From contig CM053336.1 of NCBI GenBank assembly GCA_028583605.1, positions 29,514,137 through 29,578,136 on the forward strand: 64,000 nt of DNA, read 5' to 3'. A model generated the notes under the pieces. It had not been told where the DNA came from. It saw nothing but the letters and a program-made list of their open reading frames with translations, and did no database searches. The stretch comes from Dastarcus helophoroides (Eukaryota > Arthropoda > Insecta > Coleoptera > Bothrideridae). Shown here one piece after another: positions 22,901 through 34,349 of this stretch. Every line of letters begins with the position of its first letter. The first letter of the stretch is position 1. The translations under genes were made by a program, and so were the position numbers.

Positions 22901-24085
22901 TTTCGACTTTCTTTAGAATCTTGACTTTGGACTTCTATGAACATTTTAACCCTTTACAATAACTTCAACATTTTCCAAATAGTGCCAGAAATTGAAATAC
23001 AGAACTTGTCCCCTGAAACCACAAAAAAGATCAAAAAACACAACAAAGGTTGCTCTAACGCGTTTCGGCAGCCAAGCTGTCATCTTCAGAGAGAAACTGA
23101 GTGCCAGAAGACAGGTGGTTCAGTAGACCATAAATTTCCTATTTTCGACTTTTTCCAAAATTTTAAGTTTTATTAAATAGCTTGAATCTTTAAAATTTCC
23201 ATTTTTTTAATTAAAAATGTGTCTGTTATCCAAAATTCTTTGAAAATGTTGTTTGTTAATTATTTTCAAAATTTTGTAATTATTTTAAATTGTCCAAAAT
23301 TTTTAAAATTTTTGTATAACTTTTTATGAAAATTTCATTTTTTTCAAAATTTTCACGTTCTTGAAAATCCTTTTATTTTCCAAATTTCTAATATTTTTTT
23401 ATGAAAATTTCAGTATTTACCAAAAAATTTTTCTAAATGTCGGTGACTTTTTTTTTAAATCAGTATGACTGCTAGACATTTTGTCCAAAAATTTTGATTT
23501 TTTTTTAAAAATGTCATTTTATCAAACTTTGGTCTTTTTTATAATCTCAAGATTCCAACTTTCTTAAAATAATTTCTTAAAAATTGAAAATTCTTCCATT
23601 TTTCAGAATTTCTAGTAAGTTTTTATGAAAATTACAATATATTTCAAACTTACGACTTTTTGTAAATGACCAAACGACTATTTTTTAAAAAACAGTACCA
23701 CTCCAGACATTTTGTTCAAAAATTTCAATTTTGTTTTTCAAAATATGACATTTCATCAAAATTTCGTCTTTATTATTCTTGAGATTTCGATATTTTTCTA
23801 AATTTTAACTTTTGTAAAAAGTTCTTTCTGAAAATTGACAATTCTTCCATTTTTCAAAATTTCAACTTTTTCTTCCAAATTTCGACGACTTTTTTTTGAA
23901 AATCAGTACGACTCCAGAAATTTTGTTAGAAAGTTTCGATTTTTTTTTTCAAAATATGACATTCAAAATTCCGTCTTTTCCCCAAAGACTTTTGAGAAAG
24001 TTTCAACTTTTTATGAACATTTCAACATTTTCGATTATGAAATTTCGCCTTTTTGGAAAATTTTATTTGTTTTCAGATTTCGAAA
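22901..24085 (-). repeat. Degenerate GTCGAAATTT repeat, T-rich orientation
   Basis: T-rich phrases (TTTTTCAAAATTTCGAC and variants) fill the block, and a foldback fragment lies inside it at 22991-23092. The parts at 23440-23560, 23650-23780 and 23870-23990 look like diverged copies of one unit, each containing CAGTACGACTCCAGA/GACATTTTGTTC-like text, so a longer period of about 210-230 bp is superimposed. Confidence 0.6.
22991..23092 (+). mobile_element. Foldback family FB1, half element
   Basis: This is the left half of the dispersed palindromic family. In order it reads ATTGAAATACAGAACTTGTC, CCCTGAAACCAC, AACACAACAAAGGTTGCTC, TAACGCGTTTCGGCAGCC and AAGCTGTCATCTTCAGAGAG. The right half is missing. 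The final part, read on the minus strand, contains the CTGAAGA...GAAA arrangement of a hammerhead-like motif. Confidence 0.75.
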
Positions 24086-24089
24086 ACTG

Positions 24090-24188
24090 ATATACCAAAC
24101 TTGTTCCCTAAAGCCAATAGATTAAAAAACACAACAACAATTGTCCTAAGGCGTTTCGATAGCATAGATATCAACTTCAGAGAGATAC
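24090..24188 (+). mobile_element. Foldback family FB1, diverged half element
   Basis: It has the same order of phrases as other FB1 copies but many substitutions: ATACCAAACTTGTTCCC, AACACAACAACAATTGTCC, AAGGCGTTTCGATAGC and CAACTTCAGAGAGATAC. It appears to be an old copy. Confidence 0.65.
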
Positions 24189-24199
24189 TTCGAATTTTG

Positions 24200-24545
24200 C
24201 ATTGAAAAAAATCAGAATTTAAAACAAGCCAAAATTTTCAGAAAATGTCGCGATACGGAAAAATCAAAATTTTCAAACAAAGCCTTAACATTGAAAAAAG
24301 ATCTTATTAATAACGAAATTATTAAAAATTTCCAAATTTTCGAAAAAGTCTAAATTTCATAGTCGACACCTTCAAAAAAATAAATAAATAAATAAATAAA
24401 TTAAATTTGGACAAAAAGTGATAATTAAAAAAAGTCAAAATGTTGAGATTTCAAAAAAAAGTAAGGATTCCTTAAAAGAGTCGAAATATTGAAAACACTC
24501 GAAATCGACAATAAATTAATAAAATATTGAAACACTCGATCATGT
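24200..24545 (+). repeat. Degenerate GAAATTT repeat with a TAAA microsatellite
   Basis: This is an A-rich block of the same degenerate repeat found elsewhere. A short AAATAAATAAATAAATAAAT run is at about 24378-24402. No gene is present. Confidence 0.6.
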
Positions 24546-24674
24546 GACAAACTAAAGTAATTTCTACTGATGGATGTAACAGAAGTTGTGGCTTAATATA
24601 AATGTATTTAATGATCATTTTATTTATTTGAGCTTAATTATTTTTAGGAACGAACACCAAAGTTTCTGTTTGCA

Positions 24675-24760
24675 GTAGAACTCCGTTAATCCAACCTCAG
24701 GTAATTCGACTTTCCAGATAATCTAACCTTGATCTTGACATTACATAAAATTAATATAAT
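24675..24760 (+). mobile_element. pogo/Tigger-like terminal fragment
   Basis: CAGTAGAACTCCGTTAATCC followed by AACCTCAGGTAATTCGAC and CCAGATAATC closely resembles the termini of pogo/Tigger elements (Tc1-mariner superfamily), which start CAGTAGAACCTCGATAATCC. No matching inverted end was found nearby, so this is a solitary end of a decayed non-autonomous element. Confidence 0.55.
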
Positions 24761-25109
24761 TTGCGGCTCTTGGATTTTTTGTAGGTAAATTTTGTAAACA
24801 AGATGCTTTTGACCTACCCCTTAGTCACGCGAAGGGCGAATGAAGGAAGTTCTATCGCATTTGATTATGCTCGTAATTGAGAAATATTTTTTATAACCCG
24901 GGGAGATTCTAAGCAAAAATCTGGGGAGAGTACACAAAACCCAGCTTTAAAACTTTAGCATCGATATGTCACCTTCGATCTGTTTAATATTTAAATTTTG
25001 AAATCTCAACATGTTTCACTTTAACAATGAACTTTGATAAACATTTCGTTGGAGATGTTTAAACTCCAAAATTTTACCAACAAAATTACATTTTTTCTAA
25101 TGTCTAGAC

Positions 25110-25386
25110 CAGCGGTACCCAACCTTCTAGTTGATTGGTGCCAAATCACAAATTTAATATTGTGGGCGAGTCACACTATCACGACTTGAAAAGAGATACC
25201 AAAAAAAAAGATCTGTGATCCTGATTATAAGCAAATCACCAAGCACAAAGGTAAAATGTTGATAAAAATACACTATCAGGACTAAAAAAGTTATACCGCT
25301 CACCTAAAACCAAATATAATGTTTCCATGTGAACCAGATCAAAAGTTGCAAGCCAAATGCTACAAGCTACGGATTGGGCACCAGTG
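25110..25386. mobile_element. Non-autonomous hAT element
   Basis: The left end CAGCGGTACCCAACC (25110) and the right end GGATTGGGCACCAGTG (25371-25386) are imperfect inverted repeats of the CAGNGGTxCCCAACC type typical of hAT transposons. The 8-bp flanks GTCTAGAC (left) and GTCTGAAA (right) share their first four bases, as expected for a decayed 8-bp target duplication. At 277 bp it has no room for a transposase. It is flanked on both sides by unclassified AT-rich DNA. Confidence 0.65.
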
Positions 25387-25549
25387 GTCTGAAAACTGAA
25401 ATCTTTTGTTAATCTAAATTTCTGATGAAATGCAAAAAGTAAAAATTTCGATAGCAATCGAGAATTACAAAACATAAATTTTCGATGTATTTTTCACTTT
25501 TATAACATACATTTCGACTGATATTGTTGATCAATTTGTCTACATATCC

Positions 25550-26500
25550 ACACAAATTTATCCAAATTTTTGCAAGTGATCAGTGCATATTTTGCCTTTG
25601 TTACGAATTCTTTTCTTTTAACTTCTAAATATTTGAGTTTCAAATTCGAAATTTTGGCTTTAATTTGGCATTTTCTTTTTAGACATTTTGAAGCTTTTTC
25701 TTAAAATTTCCAGTATATAGTAAACATTTTCTGCACACAATTGAAAAATTTCGCTTTTGCTTTTTTTTCAAAATTCCTATGTAGATCTGAAACTCGAAAA
25801 CTTCTAAATTTACTCTTTTTTTTATTTCAGTTTAAACTTAAAAAATGCTGTTTTAAAATGTCAGGTTCAAAATCGAAATTTAAGTTAAGTCTCGAATTCG
25901 CTTTCTATAATTCACTCAACATTTAAAAATTCGCAATTTAAAAAGTCAGTCTTCAAAAATATTAAAAATTATCAGCAATTTTGCAAAGAGTCGAAGTTAG
26001 AAAAAATAGAAGTTTCGAGAAAAAGCTGAACATTTTCGAAAAAGTCAATATTTTCACAAAAATTCGAAGTTTTGAAGAAAGGTAAATATTTTAAAAAGTG
26101 AAATTTGAAAAAAATTATAACTTGAAAAAATCATCGAAATCAAAAAAAAAATATTGACATTTTAAAAGAAAATCTGAATTTACAAAAAGTGGAAAATTTA
26201 ATATTTTTAAAATTCGTATTTTTAAAAAAGCCGAATATTTGAAAAAAGACGGAAGTTTAAAAAAAAATCAAAAAGGTTATAATTTTCAAAAAACGTCGAA
26301 ATTTGAAAATGTCGACATTTTGAAATATGCATAATGTAAATGTTGAATCTGTAGAAAATGTTGGAATTTTCAAAAAATACTGAAATGAAGACAAAATCTT
26401 CAAGACAATCCCAAATTCTCAAGACGAGATTTGGGAAAACAGTCGAAATATTCACAGGCAGTTAAAACTAAGATAACATTTTGGAAAATGGACAAAATTT
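25550..26500. repeat. Segment duplicated at about 29940-30900
   Basis: Shared phrases in the same order include ACAAATTTATC, GGATTCTTTTCTTTTAACTTC/GAATTCTTTTCTTTTAACTTC, AGTAAACATTTTCTG, AATTTCGCTTTTG/AATTTCGTTTTG, CGAATTC...TTCACTCAACATT/TTCATTCAAAATT, and then an A-rich GTCGAAATTT tail. A third, shorter relative is at about 38750-38830. Function unknown; no coding sequence stands out. Confidence 0.6.
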
Positions 26501-27385
26501 CAACATTTTCAAAAAAAAAAAATCAAACTTCTAAAAAATGTAGACATTTCAAAAGTACATTTTCAAAAAATTCGAAAATTTGAAAACCATTGGCGAAATT
26601 TTCAAAACTAAAGTTCAAAAATATATAAATTTAAGAAAAGGTGTCGAGATTTATAAAAAAGAATTGAAAAAATTTCAGTCAAATTTTCGAAAAATCTAAA
26701 TACTGAACAAAGGCCAATATTATCAGAAAAGTCGAAACTTTCAAAGAAATATCAAAATTTTGGATAGTTATAATACTCAAAAAAAGTCGAACATTTTTTT
26801 AAAACACCGAAGTTTTTGATTGCGAAAGGCCAATTTTGACCAAAGATCGCCAATTTTCAGAGAAATGCCGAATTTTGCAAGATAGTCAAAAATTTTAAAA
26901 AGTGGAAATTTCAAAGACAAATTTTCCCAAAAAATCAAGTTTGAAAAAGATCGATATTTTGAAAAACAAAATTTTGAAAAATTGAAACTTTGAAAAAAAG
27001 AAATGTAAAAAAAAATTAAAAATGGGCAAAATTTCCGAAACATTTAAAATATTCAAAAAAATTTGAAATTTTTAATAACAGTCGAAATTTTCATAAAAAA
27101 ATTTAGGGTCGAAATTTACAAAAAAAAATTGAAGATTTTCAAGAAAAATCAAATTTTTCAAAAATTTGACATTTTAAAAATTCTGCAAATTTAAAAAAAT
27201 AGCTAAATTTTCAAATAATCTAAACTTTCAAAAAATTGAAATTCTGGAAGTGTAAATTTTCAAAAATAATCAAGATTTAAAAAAAATGTCGAGACTCGAG
27301 ATTAAACAAAAATCTTCAATGTTTTTGAAAGTCGAAAAAAGGCATGAAGTATGAATATTCAAGAAAAGCAAAGATTATCAAAAAG
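26500..27385 (+). repeat. Degenerate GTCGAAATTT repeat, A-rich orientation
   Basis: Imperfect units of GTCGAAATTT plus A-run fill this stretch up to the boundary of the ribozyme-element fragment at 27386. No gene is supported. Confidence 0.6.
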
Positions 27386-27736
27386 AAATGAGAGCGAAAC
27401 ATCGATGTCCAGTGCTACAACCTTTTTTATGTATTTTTTTATATTTTCCTAATTTATCAAAAAACAAAATTTTTATTTTTTCCATATCTAATTTTTGATC
27501 TCCTATTTTTCATTATTCCTATTCTATGTAAAATAAACTAACCTCTTAATTTGTGAACTGTCTTGAAGTGACGTTTTCAATAAATTTAAATATCACGTAG
27601 ACGCATTTCAAAAATTGTTTAAAAAAAATGTCAACAAACCATTAAAATTTAAATATTTCCAAACTGGGCAGAAGAAATGTTCAATAAATTGAAAAAAACA
27701 TAATATTTCCGGTCAATAAGGGTCTACCATGAAGAA
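27386..27736 (+). mobile_element. 5'-truncated copy of the palindromic hammerhead element
   Basis: The copy begins inside hammerhead stem-loop II (AAATGAGAGCGAAACATCG) and continues ATGTCCAGTGCTACAACC. It then matches the right arm of the 54308-55340 element base for base over long stretches, and ends with CCGGTCAATAAGGGTCTACC and ATGAAGAAT. The CTGACGA half of the ribozyme is missing, so it cannot self-cleave. Its 3' end retains the terminal motif that the right end of the 54-55 kb copy lacks, which helps define the full unit. Confidence 0.8.
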
Positions 27737-27939
27737 TATCAAAAAGAAGTTGAAATTTTGGAAAATGTTTAAATTTTGGATAGTTAAAATTTTGATAAAA
27801 TTTCGAGTATTTTTCTGAAAAGCTGAAGTTTTTGACTCGAACCTAAAAAAATTAAAATTTTGAAAAAAAAGATGAGTAGTTGAAATCTGGCAAAATAGTC
27901 GTAAATGTGAAAAAGCACGACATTTCAAATACATTTCCT

Positions 27940-28105
27940 AATTTACATATAACATTTTAAAAAAATAATTGATGGTTCATTATGTTTATAATTTTTTGTT
28001 TTAGAATATTGTCAAAAAACAATAAAAATTTAAAAATATTTCCAAACTGGGTCGCAGAAATGTTAAATAAAACTAATAAACATTTTAAAAAAAATTGTAA
28101 TTTCC
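27940..28105 (+). repeat. Second tail fragment of the same family
   Basis: ATTGTCAAAAAACAATAAAA, ATTTCCAAACTGGGTCGCAG and AAATGTTAAATAAAACTAAT match the distal part of the element at 27386-27736. It lacks the ribozyme. Confidence 0.55.
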
Positions 28106-28578
28106 TAAAAAAGAAACATTGACATTAAAAGTATGAAATTTTAAAAAATACACAGTTTACAGTCAAAGAAGATAATCGAAATTTTGAAAATAAGGTGACA
28201 ATTTCAAAAAACTTAAAATTAAATAAAAAAAGGTCGTTAAAAAAGTCAGTCTAAAAATGAATACATTCTTTAAAAAAGTAATGAGATTCAAAAAATGAAA
28301 AGCAATATTTCTAGAAAAAAAACTGAAACTGAAAAGGGAATATAAATTTTAAAAAGGTCATATTTTCAAATTTTAAAAAATATAATTTTGGGAAAAATTG
28401 AAACTTAAAAATAGTCAAAAGTTTTCATAAAAAGTAAAAATTTTGAAAAAAGCTGAAAATTTTGAGAAAAAAAATCAAAAGTCTTAAATAGGACACATTT
28501 TTGACAAGAAATCGGTATTTAGATAAAAGTAGTTTAAATTTTGAAATTACGTGGGAATTTTGACAATAAATTCAACGT

Positions 28579-28790
28579 TTATATTTACTAATTTTGTTTA
28601 ACATTTTTGCGATCCAGTTTGGAGATATTTAAATTTTTACTAATGAAAGTTGACAATATTCGAAACATTTTTTGAAGTATTAGCAACTTTCATTACTAAA
28701 AATTTAAATATTTCCAAACTAGGTCCCAGAAATGTTAAATAAAATTAATATATATAATGTTTCCGACCAATAAGAGTCCAAAATCAATAA
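28579..28790. mobile_element. Small foldback related to the hammerhead-element tail
   Basis: TTGTTTAACATTTTTGCGAT, CCAGTTTGGAGATATTTAAA and ACTAATGAAAGTTG on the left are mirrored by CAACTTTCATTACT, TTTAAATATTTCCAAACTAGG and GAAATGTTAAATAAAATTAA on the right, with a short loop near 28665. The right end continues into AATGTTTCCGACCAATAAG, the terminal motif of the 54-55 kb element. It therefore looks like an internally deleted inverted dimer of that family. Confidence 0.65.
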
Positions 28791-28799
28791 AATATATCC

Positions 28800-29939
28800 A
28801 ACCTTTCGAAAAATTTAACCTTATCAAAACATTGTTAAGGTTTTGAACAAATAGGAAATTTTCGAAAATCGAAATTTTAAAAAGTCGCAATAGTCAGAAA
28901 GATTAAAATTTTCAAAAAGGTCTAAATTTTCGACATAAAAATTTAGAGAAAATGTCTAACCTTTACAGAAAATTTCAAAAAAACATCGAAATTTTGGAAA
29001 AATGTCGATTCATTTACCACGATAAAGTAGTGGCCGTGACAGCAGTGAGAGGGGTCACGTGACATATCGGATAGGATATATAAATTTCAGGAAAACGGTC
29101 AAAATTTCTAAAAAACAGAACAAGAGAGAAGGGGGAAGAGAAGAGAAAATAGGCATGAAAGAAAAAAGAGAAGCAAGAAGAGGGAGAAGGCAGAGAAAGC
29201 GACGAAGCGAATGATAAGAATGCTAAGAAAACCAAAAATGTTTTTAACAATTTTCTAAAATTTCAGCTTTCTTTCAAAATCTTGAGTTTAAACTCAAACT
29301 TTGTACATTTTTTAAGAATGTAAGCTTTAAATTGGAAAAAAAAAGTTTAAATATTAGGAGTCTGCATATAACTTTCTAAAACGAAGGGGGTAAACCATTC
29401 GAGTATGAAATTAAGATCTGACAAAATTACGCTTCGTAATTTTTCTCAAGTAGTTTTAAAAAATGTATTAATCAACCAAACTTTTCTCAAAATTTTACCG
29501 AGTAATAGTTAAATATTTAAATAATAGATAGTCTGAGGAGAGTTCGCCATAGAAGCTAAAAAAAACCAATAACTTTTCTAATAATATTACAAAATCTCGA
29601 GTCCAAAGTTTTTTAGGAATTAGGCGACTTTTTGCTGACAGGAACCAAGCCACAGATTCTTAAATATTAGATATTTACCATACAGTTTAGAAAAAGCCAT
29701 AATCTTTGGTGCAAAAGAGTCTGGCCTCATTTTAAAACCTAGGACTGTCTATTAACCAAAGAACAAATCTGCTGAATGGATGGAGGTAAGTAAGCGATCT
29801 GGAGAAGGCACTCAGAGCTTTGGTTCATTCCTGAAAAACAAAAAAGTTAATAAAATATCAATGTTTTCATAAACTTAGCTAGAATAGGGCAGGGTAGGGC
29901 TCTTGCCTCCGTCTGAATTAAATAGTCCATTGAATTTTT
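28800..29939. other. No gene recognised; mixed repeats
   Basis: Positions 28800-29010 and parts up to 29390 are degenerate AAATTT repeat. About 29124-29213 is a short polypurine stretch (GAGAGAAGGGGGAAGAGAAG type) resembling the large tract at 3.9-8.4 kb. The rest, to 29939, is unclassified AT-rich DNA. Confidence 0.5.
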
Positions 29940-30900
29940 ATTCACAACTACACAAATTTATCGAAAATTTTGGAGGTAATCAATGCCTATTTTGCGTTAT
30001 TTACGGATTCTTTTCTTTTAACTTCCAAAAATTTAAGTTTTACACTCAAATTTTTGACTTTACATTGACACTTATGATGTTTAAATTGAAATATGAAAAA
30101 ATATTTTCTTTTTAAATATTTAGAAGTTTCTTCTCGTAATTTTCACTTTCTAGTAAACATTTTCTGGACATAATAAAAAATTTCGTTTTGTGCCCTCTTT
30201 TCAAAATTCCTATTTAAATTTGAAACTCGAATATTTTTTTAAATTACAGTTTCTTTCTGAAACCTTTCAGTTTAAATTTGAAAATACCCCTTTTTAAAAT
30301 GCCACTATTAAAATCGAAATTTAGTCAATTCTCGAATTCATTCTGTACAATTCATTCAAAATTTAAAAATTAACAATTTAGACAGTCAGGTTCTTCAGAA
30401 ATATTAAAAGTTTCAGGAACAGACGAATTTTACAAAAAGTCAAAGTTACAAAAATTCGAACTATCGAGAAAATGATCAACATTTTCGAAAAAATTTGAGA
30501 ATAAGTCAAAATTTTCACAAAAACTCGAAATTCTGAGAAAAGGTAGAAATTTTGCAATAATCAAGTTCTGAAAAAAGCGAGACAAAGTCAAAATTTTGAT
30601 GATAAAAGGTCGACATTTTCAACAAAAAAAATGTGGAAATTCTGAAAAAATTTCGAAAATTTTAAAAATTACGAAATATAGAGAAAGTTAAATTATTAAA
30701 TGAAATTGGTGATATTAAGTGAATTTTTCAATTAAAAGTCCTATTTACTGCATAAAAGACTTAAATTCAAAAAAAATTGAAATTTTCATCAAAATAACCT
30801 TTGAGAAATTGTTTGAAGTTTGAACGTAGCTGGAAATTTTCAAAAAAATGTAGAAGTTTTCAAAAATCAATATTTCGACGTAATCAAATTTAGCATAGAA
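29940..30900. repeat. Duplicate of the 25550-26500 segment
   Basis: It has the same ordered phrases as the 25.5-kb segment and ends in a GTCGAAATTT A-rich tail. Divergence is substantial, so the duplication is not recent. Confidence 0.6.
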
Positions 30901-30986
30901 AAAATCAAAATTTTCAGAAAGATCAAGATTTTGTATAAAAATGTTCAAAAAATGCGAAAATAAATCGAATCTCAAATAAAGGCGAA

Positions 30987-31129
30987 ATTGAAATACAAAT
31001 CTTGTCCCCTGAAACCAAGAAAGATTAAAAACACAACAGAGGTTGCTCTAAAGCGTTTCAATAGCCAAGCTATCAAGATTTTTATTTCAATTTTTGAAGA
31101 TAACCAAGGACCAGTCCGTTCCGCCAAAA
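30987..31129 (+). mobile_element. Foldback family FB1, internally deleted copy
   Basis: The left half (ATTGAAATACAAATCTTGTC to AATAGCCAAGCTATCAAG) is joined directly to the far right end (TTTTTGAAGATAACCAAGG, ACCAGTCCGTTCCGCC). The middle of the palindrome has been lost. This copy shows that GACCAGTCCGTTCCACC plus an A-run is the outer end of the family. Confidence 0.75.
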
Positions 31130-31920
31130 AAAGAAAAAGGCGAAATTGTTAAAATGATGACATATATAAGTTACCTTTTGAAAAAGGTGGAAACTAAAAA
31201 AAATGCAAAACTTGAAATCTGCAATTTTCAAAATATAAATTTGAAATGTTAAAAAGTCTAAATATTCAAGAAAGCCAAGATTTTCAATAAAAATCGAAGT
31301 AAGACTTTTCAAGAAGTCAAAATTTCGAAGAAAAAAGACAAAAATTTAAAACAAAAGTCGAGTTTAAAAAAATCAAGGACTTCGAAAGAATCAATCTTCT
31401 CAAAATTCGAAACTTTCAAAAAATCCAGAGTGAAAAAAATAATTAAAGTGTTTTTAAAAAAATCTAATTTAAAAAGTCACTGTTTAGAAAAAAGTTAAAA
31501 TTTCGAGCGAAAATTTCAAAAAAAAAGGTCAATATTTTCAAAAACAAGGTTAAATATTCAGAATTTCGAGATAACTCAAACTATTAAAAAAATTGAAATA
31601 TTGAAAAAGAAAAAAGCAAATGCTTAATCAAGACAAAAATTATATAAAAAAGGTAAAACGTTTTTAAAAGAATCCAAGTATATCCCAAATAAGACTGAAT
31701 TTTAAAGAATTTAGAATTTTCAAACAGTCGAAAATAAATAGAAATTTTCAAAATGAAGTCAAAATTTCGAGAAAAAGTTGAAGCTTTGGGAATCGAAAAG
31801 GAAAAAGTCGACATTGTGGAAAAGGGGGATATTTTAGAATGTCGAAATTTTCGAAATTAGTCGAAATTTTCAATAAAAAAGTGGAAATTTCAAAAAGATC
31901 AACTGAGAATCCTTTCTCTA
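31130..31920 (+). repeat. Degenerate GTCGAAATTT repeat, A-rich orientation
   Basis: Imperfect units with GTCGAAATTTTC plus A-run continue to about 31920, where unique sequence resumes. No gene is supported. Confidence 0.6.
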
Positions 31921-33199
31921 CTTTCATGTAGACACCTGGACGAAAGAGAGGGTGTCGGGTAATAAACAATCAGAGAGTAGTCGATATAAAGGTTGCAAAA
32001 AATAAACACACAACTGTTAAAAATCCAAATTTAGACAAACTCATTAATTAGAAACGGAAACTAAAAAAGACATTCATAACAAATAAGTCATATACACAGT
32101 CAACAGTATTTATTTGTACAGTAAGCTTTTCTTTATGGGTTTTGACCTGTCAAATATTAAATATTTCACACCCGATTCAATTAGGCGACGTATTATTGGA
32201 CTTTTTCGAGTAGTAAAGTGCTGATACTTTGATTAGCGCAAGATCATGGCTATTCTAGTATCATGATACAAAATGTTATAGTCTGTACAGCTGATTCTAC
32301 AATTTCAGGTGTTCAAAGCAAGAATGACAGGAACACCACTCGTAATCGAATTACAAAAAGGAATTCAATTACTTTTTGGAATTGTAATTACTTTCAGGAA
32401 TTTAATTCCTTCATTGCAATGTAATTTAAAAGAAGTAATGGGTAGCTGCAATTAATTCCTTTGTCTGAGGAATGTTATATTACATTTCAACAAATGACAG
32501 AAATTTCACATTACATTACATTTTTTATCAAATTCAATTACAATTCCTATTTTAAAAAATAGAATTGAAATTAGTAATGCGTTACATTTTGTAATGATTA
32601 CTGCCCAGCTCTGACCACAGCCACAGGTAAAATTTAAAAAAAAATGTCATCAATTCGTTTCGTTTGCTCGATTTTATTATTTGTCAAATTTTTCTTGTTT
32701 TCGTCAAATGCAACATAAATATAAATTTAAAAAATGAAATTATTGTTATAATAAATACTGTTTTAATGTTCTCCCGTAAAAATTTTAAACCGAATATAAT
32801 TCTTAAGTGACAAAACCACAACCTTGGTAGGTGGCAACCCTACAACAGAAAGAGCGACCAGGCAAAGTTTCATAGAACAATGCGAGAAACTCAAATTCAA
32901 AATACATAGGTTGCGTGTGTTATGTTTGGATTCTAAAAGGGCGAAATTTTCAGAAAAACGTCCAAACTTAGGAAAAATAACGTAATTTCGAAAAAATCGA
33001 AACTTCAAGACAAACTGAAATTGTACTAGAAAGTCAATTTAAAATAAAAAGTTAAATTTCGCAAAAAATTCAAGATCTTAAAAAATAAAAGGGAACCTTT
33101 GAAAACAGAAATATAAATTTTGAAAATATCAAAATTTTGACAAATAGACAAATCGTCAAGAAATTGAAATTTTCGCAAAAAAATGGGAAGTTTTTTTAA
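31921..33199. other. Mostly unique AT-rich sequence with one hAT-like element
   Basis: About 31920-32330 and 32620-32960 are non-repetitive and contain no exon I can defend. The hAT-like element is listed separately. From about 32940 the degenerate GAAATTT repeat resumes. Confidence 0.45.
32339..32613. mobile_element. hAT-like MITE of the GTAATTAC type
   Basis: The right end, read on the minus strand, is CAGAGCTGGGCAGTAATC followed by ATTACAAAATGTAACGC. The body is full of GTAATTAC, GGAATTGTAATTAC and ATTACATTAC phrases. This combination is characteristic of a widespread hAT MITE type starting CAGxGCTGGGCA. The left terminus is not clear, so the left boundary is approximate. Confidence 0.6.
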
Positions 33200-33306
33200 G
33201 ACTAACAAAATGTTAGCATTTTGAAAAAAAGTACAGAAATTTTAAAATATCAGCATTTTGTAAAGAAGCTAGTATATCTTAACTATCATTGAATAATCAA
33301 ACTCAC

Positions 33307-33553
33307 CGCAGAGATTTACGATCAGCAGTTAATGTTGGCATATACACATCTGTCCAAAGGATTTCAGTCTATTCGGCAGGATAAGGACACAGCAAAAACT
33401 ACGAATTCAATTCAGAAATAGGACAGAAAAATCTTCCTTCATCCAAGTATTCATAAGCATTTCGGCATCGCCTTCCTGTTTTTATTCAGTCAGTCTTCAG
33501 GGTTGTTCATCATCATCTCTAGGCTTAAACACCGAGTTGACGATTTCTTGGGC
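33307..33553 (-). pseudogene. Exon-like block, sub-type B, decayed
   Basis: On the minus strand it is bounded by an acceptor (CTAATTTTAG) and a donor (GTGAGTTTG) and is 247 bp, exactly as long as its paralogue at 62403-62649. The frame opens AQEIVNSVFKPRDDDEQP, parallel to the sub-type A blocks (DQEIVIQIFEPSEIDGG), but several stop codons interrupt it. I do not recognise the protein family. Conserved splice borders with a broken frame suggest a duplicated exon that lost coding function. Confidence 0.45.
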
Positions 33554-33690
33554 CTAAAATTAGTCATTTTTTAAATCAATGGAATGAAGAACTCAAAAAT
33601 GTGGCAAACGTGTGAAAGTTTACCAATGAACGTTGGCTATCATATTATTAATGTTGGTTGAATTTTAACCAATGACAGAGTTACTTTACC

Positions 33691-33927
33691 ACCTTGTACC
33701 CTGAAACTAAGAAAAATTAAAAAACACAACAAAGGTTTCGACAGCCAAGCTATCATTTTCAGAGATCTTCAGTATCTCTCTGAAGATGATAATAGCTTGG
33801 ATGTCGAAACGCGTTAGAGCAACCTTTGTTGTGTTTCTTAATCTTTCTTGGTTTCAGAGGAAAGTTTTTTATTTCAATTTTTGAAGATAACCAAGAACCA
33901 GTCCGTTCCACCAAAACCTTGTACCCT
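33691..33927. mobile_element. FB1 foldback insertion with 12-bp direct repeats
   Basis: ACCTTGTACCCT occurs at 33691-33702 and 33916-33927. Between them lies a palindrome: the left half GAAACTAAGAAAAATT...CAGCCAAGCTATCATTTTC, a loop with TCTTCAGTATCTCTCTGAAG, and the right half GATAATAGCTTGGATGTCG...CAGTCCGTTCCACC. The homologous place at 62.8 kb has no insertion. Because the family itself contains CTTGTCCCCTGAAAC, part of the left repeat could belong to the element, so the target duplication is likely but not certain. Confidence 0.65.
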
Positions 33928-34349
33928 CCCCAAGTGTCGTTTGTTTTCTCATCTATTCCCCATATTTTGTCTTGTCTCTGGTATTTTCGAATCGTGGCAT
34001 TTGATTAATTTTAGAATTTGCAGAAAAAGTATTCATCTATTTTCAAATATTAAAATGTTAAGCTTAAGCTCTGCATTTAAAGACACAATCTGTAATTTCG
34101 AATTGAAAATATGAAAATAGATTTCGAGAATTAAGTTCTAAGAAGAAAGAGCAGCTACTTGTAAAAACATATTATAAAATTTTGAGTTTAAACGTGATAA
34201 AATTTTGAATAATCGACTTTTTGATCAAATACCCAAAATTTAGTAAAATTCGAGATTTTAATAGTAGTGTAAATTCTTCGGCATAATTTACATTCTAATT
34301 TGAAACCTATGACTTTTAAGAAGATGATACCAAGTTTAAACCTCTAATT

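Larger units (their letters stand above)
33200..34341. repeat. Paralogous segment, copy I part 1 (matches 62350-63240)
   Basis: It matches the 62.35-63.24 kb segment in order: the exon-like block, TAAATCAATGGAATGAAGAA, AATTTTAACCAATGACAGAG/AATAAAAGAG, TTGTCTTGTCTCTGG/TTGTCTTGTCTTTGT, TTTCAAATATTAAAATGTTAA, and the ATTTAGTAAAATTCGAGA tail. The FB1 insertion at 33703-33915 is absent from the other copy, so it entered after the duplication. Confidence 0.8.

Noticed and set aside
25420..25450. CTGATGAAATGC, matching CUGANGA
   Set aside because: No helix II/GAAA arrangement follows and the flanks do not pair. It is a chance match.
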